DNA of 64,000 nucleotides, taken from NCBI RefSeq assembly GCF_020295405.1, contig NZ_JADEYP010000023.1, forward strand, positions 1 to 64,000, in the 5' to 3' direction. The position numbers were made by a program, and so were the translations under genes. This DNA comes from Sphingobacterium bovistauri. GTDB lineage: Bacteria > Bacteroidota > Bacteroidia > Sphingobacteriales > Sphingobacteriaceae. Below the pieces are notes generated by a model. It was given only the letters and a program-made list of their open reading frames with translations. It was not told the DNA's origin and searched no databases. The number at the start of each line of letters is the position of its first letter. Position 1 is the first letter of the stretch. This document shows positions 16,512 to 24,760 of the stretch, in pieces.

Positions 16512-17954
16512 ATGAGAAAAATCATATTAGGACTATTACTTATAGTTAATAGTATTGTATCCGTTCATTCACAGAGTATGTATGGTGATGAAGTGAAAGT
16601 TGATGTGAAGGTAAAATACGTACATTCCTTTGAAGAAGCATTAGCTAAAGCAAAAGCAACAAATAAATTGGTGTTTTTTAACTGTTTTGCAGATTGGGCA
16701 TTACCTTGTCATGGCATGAATAAGAAAGTTTTCTCTGATCAAGAATTTGCAACATGGTTAGATAATAATTTTGTCACATTCATTACAGATGTTACTAAAG
16801 GCCCTGGTATTACATTAGCAGAAAAATATAAGATTCAGACTCAGCCACATTATTTGATACTTGATGCCAATGGCGAAGTAATCCATAGGATAGTTGGTGG
16901 TAGCGAAATCCCTGTATTCAAAGAAAGAGTTGCGCAAGCTTTGAGTCCTAAAACATCTCTTATTGGCTTAAAAGCACAATACGCAAAAGGGAAAAGGGAT
17001 GTAGCATTTTTGAAATTATACTATACGACATTGCGCTACGCAGAAGAAAACAAAGAGGCTCGTTTAATTTTAGATCAAGTATTTGAAAAGTTAAAACCTA
17101 AATCATGGTCTAAAAAAGAAAATTGGGATATTTTCACTGCTCAAACAAGAAGTTTTGATGATCTCTATTTTACTTATTTAACGAACAATAAAGATAAATT
17201 TATTAAAGAAAATGGCCAAGAAGTAGTTTATAAGCTGATTTCTGATATGTTTACTAAATCTTTTTTTAAGCTGTCATTAAGTAGTCAAGAATATAATGAG
17301 CAAAAAATGCTAGAGATGTATTTATTGATGCAAAAACTTGATATAAATAAAGAAGATAAAGCGTACGTTTTTTATAATTTCGCTAAGTTCCGCTCTCAAG
17401 GAAATATGGAAGGAATGGTAAATATTTTAAATGCGCACGGTTCTTCGTGGGATCCAAACGTACTCCGCGTGACTGATTTATCTCTGTCTGAGTTTAAAGA
17501 CTTATCTAACAAAGACGAGAAAATTTTGATTGAGTACTGGCAAAAACGTGCAGATTCATTTAATGGAACTACAAAAAATCATTATCTAACTGCGATAAAA
17601 AATCTTTCCGTAAAAACAGGCATTGTTTTCTCAGAATTATCATTTCAAGCTGCATTAGATAAAGCTGCTGCAGAAAATAAATTAGTTTTCTTAGACTGTT
17701 ATACGACTTGGTGTGGTCCATGTAAATGGCTAGATGCAAACACGTTCAAAGAAAAAGCTGTTGGCGATTATTTCAATAAAAACTTTGTCTCGATTAAAAT
17801 TGATATGGAAAAGGGTGAGGGTATTGAATTAATGAAAAAATATGAGGTAACTGCTTTTCCTACTCTTTTCCTTTTAGATCCAAAAGGTAATGTAGTGAAG
17901 AAAATGATGGGCGCCATGGATGGTACAAGATTACTAAATCAAGTGAAGAATTAA
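16512..17954 (+). CDS. Secreted tandem thioredoxin-domain protein
   Basis: The 480-residue protein has a signal peptide (residues 1-20) and two thioredoxin-like domains separated by a helical linker of about 220 residues. The C-terminal domain carries an intact WCGPC site (W400-C404) and the cis-Pro motif AFPTLFLLD. The N-terminal domain has WALPC (W62-C66), so the first catalytic Cys is Ala; it keeps TQPHYLILD. Domain 2 could reduce periplasmic disulfides, while domain 1 probably only binds. It is the last gene of the sigma-controlled susCD operon, 10 bases after the FISUMP gene, with a terminator after it. A role in delivering or folding the surface components is inferred. Confidence 0.85.
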   Translation: MRKIILGLLLIVNSIVSVHSQSMYGDEVKVDVKVKYVHSFEEALAKAKATNKLVFFNCFADWALPCHGMNKKVFSDQEFATWLDNNFVTFITDVTKGPGITLAEKYKIQTQPHYLILDANGEVIHRIVGGSEIPVFKERVAQALSPKTSLIGLKAQYAKGKRDVAFLKLYYTTLRYAEENKEARLILDQVFEKLKPKSWSKKENWDIFTAQTRSFDDLYFTYLTNNKDKFIKENGQEVVYKLISDMFTKSFFKLSLSSQEYNEQKMLEMYLLMQKLDINKEDKAYVFYNFAKFRSQGNMEGMVNILNAHGSSWDPNVLRVTDLSLSEFKDLSNKDEKILIEYWQKRADSFNGTTKNHYLTAIKNLSVKTGIVFSELSFQAALDKAAAENKLVFLDCYTTWCGPCKWLDANTFKEKAVGDYFNKNFVSIKIDMEKGEGIELMKKYEVTAFPTLFLLDPKGNVVKKMMGAMDGTRLLNQVKN

Positions 17955-17974
17955 ATTGAACTTGTATCTTTAAA

Positions 17975-18011
17975 AAAAGGGAGAATGTAGCGTTGCTACA
18001 TACTCCCTTTT
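17975..18011 (+). terminator. Intrinsic terminator of the first susCD operon
   Basis: The stem AAAAGGGAG-A-ATGTAGC pairs with GCTACAT-A-CTCCCTTTT around a GTT loop, with one A-A mismatch, 20 bases after the thioredoxin stop. The A and T flanks allow use from either side. Confidence 0.8.
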
Positions 18012-18095
18012 GCTTTTATAGCTTATTTTATCTCGTTCGTTACTGTGGCACTAAGACCAAATTCAAAAGATCATTTTTAATGCTGTTATAGCTTA

Positions 18096-18986
18096 CTATT
18101 CTGCAACTGAAGCAGAAGATGTTTGTACTTGTCTATCTACTTTCTTTACTAATCCATGTAATACATTACCCGGACCAACTTCTACAAATGCTTCGGCACC
18201 ATCAGCCAACATATTTTGTACCGTTTGTGTCCAACGCACTGCTCCAGTTAATTGCGCAATTAAGTTTGCTTTGATTTCTTGAGGATCAGTATATGCTTTT
18301 GCATCCACATTTTGATAAATAGGACAAACTGGTGATTGGATATCTGTATCTTCTATAGCTGCTTGCAATTCTACTTTTGCAGGCTCCATTAGCGGTGAGT
18401 GGAAAGCTCCACCTACGTTTAATTTCAATGCACGTTTTGCTCCTGCTTCAGTCAATAAAGCACAAGCTTTATCTACCCCTTCGATCGATCCAGAAATTAC
18501 CAATTGACCTGGACAATTGTAGTTCGCTGCCACAACCACCTCTTCCACCTGCGCACAGATTTTTTCAACTGTCTCATCATCCAAACCTAAGATTGCAGCC
18601 ATCGTAGAAGGTTGTAGTTCACAAGCCTTTTGCATTGCATTCGCACGCTGTGAAACTAATTTTAAGCCATCTTCAAAAGATAATGCGCCTGCAGAAACTA
18701 ATGCAGAAAACTCACCCAAAGAATGGCCTGCCACCATCGCAGGTTGAAATTTATTACCTAAAGCTTTAGCTAAGATTACCGAATGCAAGAAAATAGCAGG
18801 TTGGGTAACATTAGTTTGTTTCAAATCCTCATCCGTACCATTGAACATGATGTCTGTAATGCGGAATCCTAAAATATCGTTAGCTTTTTCGAATAAAGCT
18901 TTTGTTTCATCATTAAGATTGTAAAGGTCCTGACCCATTCCTACGAATTGAGCGCCTTGACCTGGGAAAATGTAAGCTGTTTTCAT
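18096..18986 (-). CDS. fabD: Malonyl-CoA:ACP transacylase
   Basis: The 296-residue cytosolic enzyme transfers malonyl from CoA to acyl carrier protein at the start of fatty-acid elongation. It shows FPGQGAQ at residues 7-13, the nucleophile motif GHSLGE (Ser89), the NYNCPGQLVISG segment and GAFHSPLM with the catalytic His, and ends near the VGPGNVLHGLVKK motif. I take ATG 18986 as start; a GTG directly before it would add one residue. It is monocistronic here, convergent with the thioredoxin gene, with a TATATTTG element 51 bases upstream. Other fab genes are not in the window. Confidence 0.96.
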   Translation of the reverse strand: MKTAYIFPGQGAQFVGMGQDLYNLNDETKALFEKANDILGFRITDIMFNGTDEDLKQTNVTQPAIFLHSVILAKALGNKFQPAMVAGHSLGEFSALVSAGALSFEDGLKLVSQRANAMQKACELQPSTMAAILGLDDETVEKICAQVEEVVVAANYNCPGQLVISGSIEGVDKACALLTEAGAKRALKLNVGGAFHSPLMEPAKVELQAAIEDTDIQSPVCPIYQNVDAKAYTDPQEIKANLIAQLTGAVRWTQTVQNMLADGAEAFVEVGPGNVLHGLVKKVDRQVQTSSASVAE

Positions 18987-19037
18987 CACGACTTATTTTT
19001 CTATGTTAAAGGTTATTATCTAATGGAAAATATTCGG

Positions 19038-19045
19038 CAAATATA
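19038..19045 (-). promoter_or_regulatory. -7 promoter element for fabD
   Basis: Minus-strand TATATTTG fits TAnnTTTG and leaves a leader of about 45 bases. It lies between the M16 peptidase stop and fabD, so fabD can be transcribed independently. Confidence 0.5.
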
Positions 19046-19062
19046 ACAAATATGTGGAAAAG

Positions 19063-20298
19063 CTATTCTTCTTCTGGCACAAAGCTTAAAGATGTCAACT
19101 TCGATTCATCAAAATACTGATTTGATAATTCTAATAAGTCCTCCGTTGAGACAACATCAATCTTATCAAAAACGTCTTGCAATGGCACTACTTTTCCGTA
19201 ATCGATGAGATTTTTTGCTTCCGCAATAATCATACTCATACGCCCCTCTTCCGCTAAGGCAATTTGTCCTTTGAACTTTTGCTTAGCCTGCTTTAATTGA
19301 TATTCAGATATTGGAGCTTGTTTCAATTTATTCAATTCCTTGAAAACTAAGGCAACAGCCTTTTTCAATTTTTCTTCATCCGTACCCAAATAAATATTGA
19401 AATGCCCCGTGTCAGTATACATAGTGAAATTAGATTCTATCGTATAGGCGATTCCATATTTCTCACGGATCCCTAAATTCAAGATAGAACTCATTCCGAA
19501 ACCACCCAACATATTATTTAACAGCAACATAGCGGTTTTACGATCATCAAAAATACCAAAAGTCTGTACGCCCAACATATAGTGAGCTTGATTGATCGGT
19601 TTTTGTACTGTAATGATTTGACCTAAGTTTTCAACTATCTTTACTTCTTGACCTTCTCTCGTATTAGATTTAATCTTCCCGAAAATTTTATTGGAAAATC
19701 TCTGAACCTGAGCCAACGAATAGTTTCCTCCGATGGCTATTACAATTTCGTTTGTATCATAATTGCTTTGCATGAAATCAATGACATCTTCTTTTTGCAA
19801 AGCTTTCAAATCTTGTTCTAACCCCAAGATATTATGCCCAAGCCCCGTTCCTTTAAATAACAAATCCTCAAAGTCATCCATAATAGACTCTTCAGGACTG
19901 TCTAAGTACGAAGCCATCTCATCAAGGATAACACCTTTTTCTTTTTCAATCTCATTCGCAGGAAACGTAGAATGAAATAATACATCTTCGAAAAGATCCA
20001 GTGCTCTTTCAAGATGAGGATTCAAAAATGAAGCGTGTAGGCAAGTATATTCTTTGGTAGTGTACGCATTGAGATCGCCCCCCACTTGCTCTAGGCGGTT
20101 TAATATTTGATTCGTAGAACGACGCTCGGTACGTTTAAATAATAAATGCTCAATGAAGTGTGCAACACCAAACTTACCTTCCCTCTCATCACGCGCTCCG
20201 GCATTGACTATCATACAGGTATGTGTAATCGGAGAATCTTGGTAATGTAATAATATTCTGATACCATTATCCAGCTGGATAAGATTGTATTCCTTCAT
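19063..20298 (-). CDS. M16 family zinc metallopeptidase (pitrilysin/processing-peptidase type)
   Basis: The 411-residue protein carries the inverted zinc motif HFIEH (His47, Glu50, His51) and the downstream ligand Glu in EKGVILDE (Glu120), so catalysis should be intact. It is the size of a single-chain member (about 410-430 residues, two homologous halves), with the substrate-binding R/Y region of the second half (GMSSILNLGIREKYGIAYTI). No signal peptide is visible, so it is probably cytoplasmic. It is transcribed from its own promoter just after the terminator of the upstream barrel gene. The substrate is unknown; peptide degradation is likely. Confidence 0.92.
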   Translation of the reverse strand: MKEYNLIQLDNGIRILLHYQDSPITHTCMIVNAGARDEREGKFGVAHFIEHLLFKRTERRSTNQILNRLEQVGGDLNAYTTKEYTCLHASFLNPHLERALDLFEDVLFHSTFPANEIEKEKGVILDEMASYLDSPEESIMDDFEDLLFKGTGLGHNILGLEQDLKALQKEDVIDFMQSNYDTNEIVIAIGGNYSLAQVQRFSNKIFGKIKSNTREGQEVKIVENLGQIITVQKPINQAHYMLGVQTFGIFDDRKTAMLLLNNMLGGFGMSSILNLGIREKYGIAYTIESNFTMYTDTGHFNIYLGTDEEKLKKAVALVFKELNKLKQAPISEYQLKQAKQKFKGQIALAEEGRMSMIIAEAKNLIDYGKVVPLQDVFDKIDVVSTEDLLELSNQYFDESKLTSLSFVPEEE

Positions 20299-20321
20299 TC
20301 AGTATTAATTTAAACGACTGG

Positions 20322-20329
20322 CAAATCTA
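20322..20329 (-). promoter_or_regulatory. -7 promoter element for the M16 peptidase gene
   Basis: Minus-strand TAGATTTG fits TAnnTTTG and lies 23 bases before ATG 20298. It comes immediately after the preceding terminator, so the two transcription units are separate. Confidence 0.5.
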
Positions 20330-20341
20330 CGTAATAAAAAC

Positions 20342-20371
20342 AAAACGGCTGTAAGAACTTACAGCCGTTTT
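20342..20371 (-). terminator. Intrinsic terminator after the barrel protein gene
   Basis: A perfect 14-bp stem (AAAACGGCTGTAAG with its complement) has a 2-base spacer, so the real loop is 4-6 bases. It is followed on the minus strand by GTTTTTATT. It lies 20 bases after the stop at 20392. Confidence 0.88.
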
Positions 20372-20391
20372 ACTTATATAGTATTTTCAAA

Positions 20392-23250
20392 TTACATTCT
20401 AGGACGTCTATGTCCTGGGAATTGTTCTTGATTCTGCATTGGGTTAATACCTGAGAATTTTTGCAATTTGAAAGTGAATGTCAACATAAAGTATCTTGCT
20501 AAACGATTTGTTTGGCTATCTCTCAAGATTTCACCAACTGTACGATTGATATTTGTCTGTTGATTCAACAAGTCAAATCCTTGGAAACGAATAGTTGCGC
20601 GCTGATCTTTCAAGAAACGTTGCTCAATGTAAGAGTTAATAATAAATGGATTCGCATTTGTACGGTATCCAGTATTGAATTCCTTAGAAACATCTGCCCC
20701 AAAAATTGTAGTCGGTGTAATATTTACCGAACCAATAATATTTGGTGTAATTTTTTGTGTATTTGCCGCTGCGAAATCTGGTAAAGTAGAGCTTGTCCAT
20801 GTGTAATTATATCGTACACCAGGGTTTATTTCTAAGTTCTCAGAAGGATTATATCTAAAGAATAACATTTGCGTCAATGTTGTATTATTATTAACGCCTT
20901 TATCGAAACCTACAGCTTGTGCATTATTTTGTAAGCTAGCACCCTGATCATCTGTCAAATAAGAAATAGTACGTGAGTAATTTACACCACCACCATACAT
21001 AATATTGTAGGTTTTCTCTTTAAAGGCCCTTGACCAGTGATAGAAAGAATTAATATTATACACTGGATCAGATTCATTAATGTAACCTATATCTTGTAAT
21101 AAACCATCGGATCCAGCTCTATAGCGTTTGTTTAATGAGACAATTTTATCTTGGGTCAATTCCGAACGTAACATCGCAAAGAAAGATTTGCCCTTTTGAA
21201 AATCGCCCGTTCTGAATCTTACATTCATCGAATGTCTAAATTCTGGGTCAAGACTCGGGTTACCTAAAGTTGTAGTCGTTCTATTTGTACTCACTTCAAA
21301 AGGCAATATTTGCGAGATTCCTGGCTCAGCAGAACGTCCAGAATAATTAACTGTAATATTGGATTGACGAGAGAATTTATATTCGAAACGTGCAATTGGA
21401 ATGATATTAAAGTTAGAGCGATCTATATTTACTGATTCACTCACCGAACGTGCTAAACCTTTAAGTTGAGAAGGTTGTACAGCAGCTCCTAATGAATATT
21501 TTACTTTTTCATTTTCGAACATATAGCTTGCGCCAAATCTGTGCGTAGTGAATCCATAGTCATAATTGTAATCAAAGTTTAATTTTTGACCTGGCAATGC
21601 ACTACCATCTTGATTGAATGCACTTTGCTCATCATCATTATCGTAATCATTGGTATTATAATCGTAAGATAACTCCAATTTACTTTTCTCTGATAATGGT
21701 TCTAAATAAGATACAGAAGCTCCTGCGTTCCAGCTTTTGTTCAATGCCTCACGAATAGTTTGTTCGTAAATTTCCCCAATTGCCGTATTTTGATTTGCTG
21801 GATCATATGTCAAACGATCTAATACTTGATTAAATTCATTAGTTGTGGAAGCGTTATCATAATTAAAGTTGAAAAATAAATTACGCCCTTTGTCATTTAG
21901 TCTTCTATTATATAAACCAGAAAAATTATAGCGTGGACTTGTAGACTTATTATCAGAAGTACGAATCTGATTATAATCCAATATATTATTGTTGTATAAA
22001 ATAGAATTAGCCGAATTTTCTGTTTTATTATCGTTAAAGCCAATCTGAGGTGTGATCTTGATATAATCTTTATCTGTGATATTCCACTCCAAATTACCTT
22101 CAAAACGATGGCTACCTTGGATACTATTGTTATCTGTTGTATCTCCCTCCGTTATATTTTGACCTATATATTCAGTAAAAGAGTTCGACAAGGTATTATT
22201 ATCATCACGTCCATAAGAATACGAACCATAAGCTTTCAATGTTTCTGAAAAATCATGACGAATATTCACACCAATTGAACCAGTATTCGTAATCCCTTCT
22301 GTGCCGCCAAACATACCTCCACCACGACCTCCGCCACCACCTTGACGGCCACGTGCTCCTCCTCCCATCGCATTGAAATCAAATAATGGTGCATTCATAT
22401 TATTTAAATTTCCCAAAACAGACACCTGAGACTTCTCTTTGAAGCCCATAAACATTCCTGTCGTTTGGTAACGCTCTTCTGTACCACCACCGATGCGTAA
22501 AGTTGTCGCGTAACCATTATTATATTTAGGATCAATTTGAATATTCAAAACTTTAGTAGACTCACCAGACTTGTTACCAGTAAGATTTGCCATATCACCA
22601 AAATCATCCACAACTTGTATTTTTTGGATAATGTCAGCAGGTAAATTTTGGGTAGCTGTTTTCACATCACCACCAAAAAAATCTTTACCGTTGATACGTA
22701 CACGAGTCACTTGCTCGCCCTGTGAAGTTACATTACCATCCTTATCTACATCTACACCTTGCAATTTTTTTAATGCGTCTTCTGCCACTGCTCCTTGACG
22801 TAATTTCAAATTATCCATGGCGTACTCGACCGTATCACCTTTAACCTGAACAGTTACTACACCATTTACTACCACCTCCTCGATCATGTTCGCAACTGGC
22901 GTTAATTCTATCGTAGGAACAAGCATTCGAGATTCACCCTTGGGGTATGTATATTCCTTCTCGTAAGGTTGAAAACCTAGAGTAGTAATCCTGATCTTGA
23001 AGATATCAGATTTAACATTATTAAATGTGTAAATCCCTCCCACAGAAGAACTAGTATTCAACGTGTCATTAACAGACACTAATTGAACCGTAGCGCCAGA
23101 CACTATACGTGATAATGAATCACGCAACAATCCCTGAACTACTTTGTTAGACTGGGCATGTAAATTAAAACCCAGACTTAAAAAAAATACAGCTAAAATC
23201 GCTCTATAAAACCTCATAATATTATGTGTGTAACTATTTTTTAAATTCAT
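20392..23250 (-). CDS. Outer-membrane beta-barrel (TonB-receptor-like) protein with Gly/Arg-rich insert
   Basis: The protein has up to 952 residues. A signal peptide ends at LHAQ, followed by a CarboxypepD_reg-like domain (about 37-120, VVQGLLRDSLSRIVSGATVQL), a plug-like region (about 125-240, VTRVRINGKDFFGGD) and a long barrel resembling the OMP_b-brl_3 family. Residues 296-318 are a Gly/Arg-rich stretch in what should be an early barrel loop. A second in-frame ATG at 23217 would give a more typical signal peptide and 16 bases of spacing; the ATG at 23250 overlaps the preceding gene by 17 bases. No TonB box or SusD partner is evident. It is probably co-transcribed with the secreted CBM9-like gene upstream. 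Substrate unknown. Confidence 0.85.
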   Translation of the reverse strand: MNLKNSYTHNIMRFYRAILAVFFLSLGFNLHAQSNKVVQGLLRDSLSRIVSGATVQLVSVNDTLNTSSSVGGIYTFNNVKSDIFKIRITTLGFQPYEKEYTYPKGESRMLVPTIELTPVANMIEEVVVNGVVTVQVKGDTVEYAMDNLKLRQGAVAEDALKKLQGVDVDKDGNVTSQGEQVTRVRINGKDFFGGDVKTATQNLPADIIQKIQVVDDFGDMANLTGNKSGESTKVLNIQIDPKYNNGYATTLRIGGGTEERYQTTGMFMGFKEKSQVSVLGNLNNMNAPLFDFNAMGGGARGRQGGGGGRGGGMFGGTEGITNTGSIGVNIRHDFSETLKAYGSYSYGRDDNNTLSNSFTEYIGQNITEGDTTDNNSIQGSHRFEGNLEWNITDKDYIKITPQIGFNDNKTENSANSILYNNNILDYNQIRTSDNKSTSPRYNFSGLYNRRLNDKGRNLFFNFNYDNASTTNEFNQVLDRLTYDPANQNTAIGEIYEQTIREALNKSWNAGASVSYLEPLSEKSKLELSYDYNTNDYDNDDEQSAFNQDGSALPGQKLNFDYNYDYGFTTHRFGASYMFENEKVKYSLGAAVQPSQLKGLARSVSESVNIDRSNFNIIPIARFEYKFSRQSNITVNYSGRSAEPGISQILPFEVSTNRTTTTLGNPSLDPEFRHSMNVRFRTGDFQKGKSFFAMLRSELTQDKIVSLNKRYRAGSDGLLQDIGYINESDPVYNINSFYHWSRAFKEKTYNIMYGGGVNYSRTISYLTDDQGASLQNNAQAVGFDKGVNNNTTLTQMLFFRYNPSENLEINPGVRYNYTWTSSTLPDFAAANTQKITPNIIGSVNITPTTIFGADVSKEFNTGYRTNANPFIINSYIEQRFLKDQRATIRFQGFDLLNQQTNINRTVGEILRDSQTNRLARYFMLTFTFKLQKFSGINPMQNQEQFPGHRRPRM

Positions 23251-23983
23251 CTATAATCCAAACATCCGTATCTCCTTTAAATGGATTCTTTAACGTATTT
23301 TGTACCATAGGCCTTCCTCTCATAAACTGATAATATGAGGTATTGTTCCTTACATTCGAATTTTGTTGAGCTTTCTTCATAAGCATAAATTGTGTTGAAA
23401 CACCAACTTGAACAGCTATTTTGTTGCTTTTGACGCCTACCAAATCCAGAGGTATTCGGGCTTCATATCGCAACATCTTTTTATCGATGTATTTGACTTC
23501 GGCACGGATATTATAATCATTATCCAATGTTAACAATCCATCTCTCACCTTTCCAAACCCCATTACATAATATCCATTGACATTATTTAAGAACTCATCT
23601 GCAATATTTTCAGGTACTAACTCCTCATTATTGATTAGCGCTCTTTTTCTCTCCCTGTCCCAATACGGAAAATAGAATCGAGCACCATCTTTCTTTTTAT
23701 CATCGTAACTTATATTAATAAAAAAGCCACTACGAAACACCTCGTGCAATAATTGCTCATCCTCAACTTCTATAGCAACAACTAACTCCCCATTATGTTC
23801 ATTTACCCCAAAACGAAATAAGTCACCATAGGCGGTATGCAATGCATCACCCCATTCTGTTAGATAGCCATCTACTTCAATTGTACTTAGATTTGAAAAA
23901 GTATAGTTAACTTTTTTGTTTTTCTGTGCAAATGATAGGTTAGGTAGAATAAAGCATAATAAAATAAAAGAAAGTTTATACAT
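23234..23983 (-). CDS. Secreted protein, probably CBM9/DOMON-like
   Basis: The 249-residue protein has a clear signal peptide (residues 1-19, FILPNLSFAQ) and no lipobox. The opening pattern IEVDGYLTEWGDALH, followed by strands such as ELVVAIEVEDEQLL and FFINISYDD, and a later ARIPLDL segment, is like CBM9-type modules that bind sugars or act as secreted ligand-binding domains. I do not recognise a specific orthologue group. It lies directly upstream of, and overlaps, the barrel protein gene, so the two probably form an outer-membrane/periplasm pair. The function remains unassigned. Confidence 0.6.
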   Translation of the reverse strand: MYKLSFILLCFILPNLSFAQKNKKVNYTFSNLSTIEVDGYLTEWGDALHTAYGDLFRFGVNEHNGELVVAIEVEDEQLLHEVFRSGFFINISYDDKKKDGARFYFPYWDRERKRALINNEELVPENIADEFLNNVNGYYVMGFGKVRDGLLTLDNDYNIRAEVKYIDKKMLRYEARIPLDLVGVKSNKIAVQVGVSTQFMLMKKAQQNSNVRNNTSYYQFMRGRPMVQNTLKNPFKGDTDVWIIDEFKK

Positions 23984-24123
23984 TAGTTTTTCTGCTTATT
24001 TTTACAATCTAGTTAGACGGCAAGATACTGACAAGGTTTAACTGTGTTACAAAAAAAACAATTACTTATTGTATAGTCTACAATTTTCTAACTTATCACA
24101 GAGAAGTTACATATAGAACTACT

Positions 24124-24720
24124 ATGTTATTATCACATTATCAAGAGGATTTGATTGAAGCGGGTTGCGACGAAGCTGGTAGAGGTTGCCTTGCAGGCCC
24201 TGTATTTGCAGCAGCAGTCATATTCCCAAAAGACTATTACAACCCTATCTTAAATGACTCCAAGAAGCTGTCAGAAAAAAAAAGAATGGCACTAAGACCT
24301 ATTATCGAGCGTGATGCATTAGCATATGCAGTGATGACGGTCAGTCCACAAGAAATCGATAGGATAAATATTCATAATGCTTCATATAAAGCAATGCACT
24401 TGGCGCTAGATATTTTATCTGTCAAGCCCGAATTATTATTAATCGATGGGAATAGATTTATCCCGTATAAAGACACCCCTCATCAATGTATAATAAAAGG
24501 TGACGGAAAATACCTCTCAATAGCTGCCGCATCGATATTAGCAAAAACGTATAGAGACGACTATATGATTGAACTTGGGAAGGAATTTCCAGCTTATGAC
24601 TGGGCAACAAACAAAGGATACCCAACTGTAAAACATAGAAATGCTGTTTTGGAAATAGGATCAACTATACATCACCGTAAAACTTTCACGGTGAGTAAGC
24701 CACAATTAAAACTGTTTTAA
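24124..24720 (+). CDS. rnhB: Ribonuclease HII
   Basis: The 198-residue cytosolic endonuclease cleaves RNA in RNA/DNA hybrids and removes single ribonucleotides from DNA. The acidic active site is visible: [13 protein letters not shown] (Asp16, Glu17), the LLIDGNRF aspartate and [14 protein letters not shown] near residue 140-150. [10 protein letters not shown] is the conserved substrate-binding loop. Length is typical. It is a single-gene unit; its TAA lies inside the left arm of a bidirectional terminator shared with the convergent yfhO gene. Confidence 0.96.
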   Translation: MLLSHYQEDLIEAGCDEAGRGCLAGPVFAAAVIFPKDYYNPILNDSKKLSEKKRMALRPIIERDALAYAVMTVSPQEIDRINIHNASYKAMHLALDILSVKPELLLIDGNRFIPYKDTPHQCIIKGDGKYLSIAAASILAKTYRDDYMIELGKEFPAYDWATNKGYPTVKHRNAVLEIGSTIHHRKTFTVSKPQLKLF

Positions 24721-24760
24721 AACAGAAAAGGCTTTTCAAATGAAAAGCCTTTTCTGTTTT
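24719..24760. terminator. Perfect bidirectional terminator between rnhB and yfhO
   Basis: A 19-bp perfect inverted repeat (24719-24737 and 24742-24760) surrounds an AAAT loop, with the sequence AAAACAGAAAAGGCTTTTC in the left arm. It begins inside the rnhB stop codon and ends against the yfhO stop codon, so it fills the intergenic space completely. Confidence 0.93.

Noticed and set aside
22297..22365. Repetitive DNA at the Gly-rich stretch as a possible CRISPR or mobile repeat
   Set aside because: The repeats are codon-level Gly/Arg triplets within an intact reading frame, without spacers.
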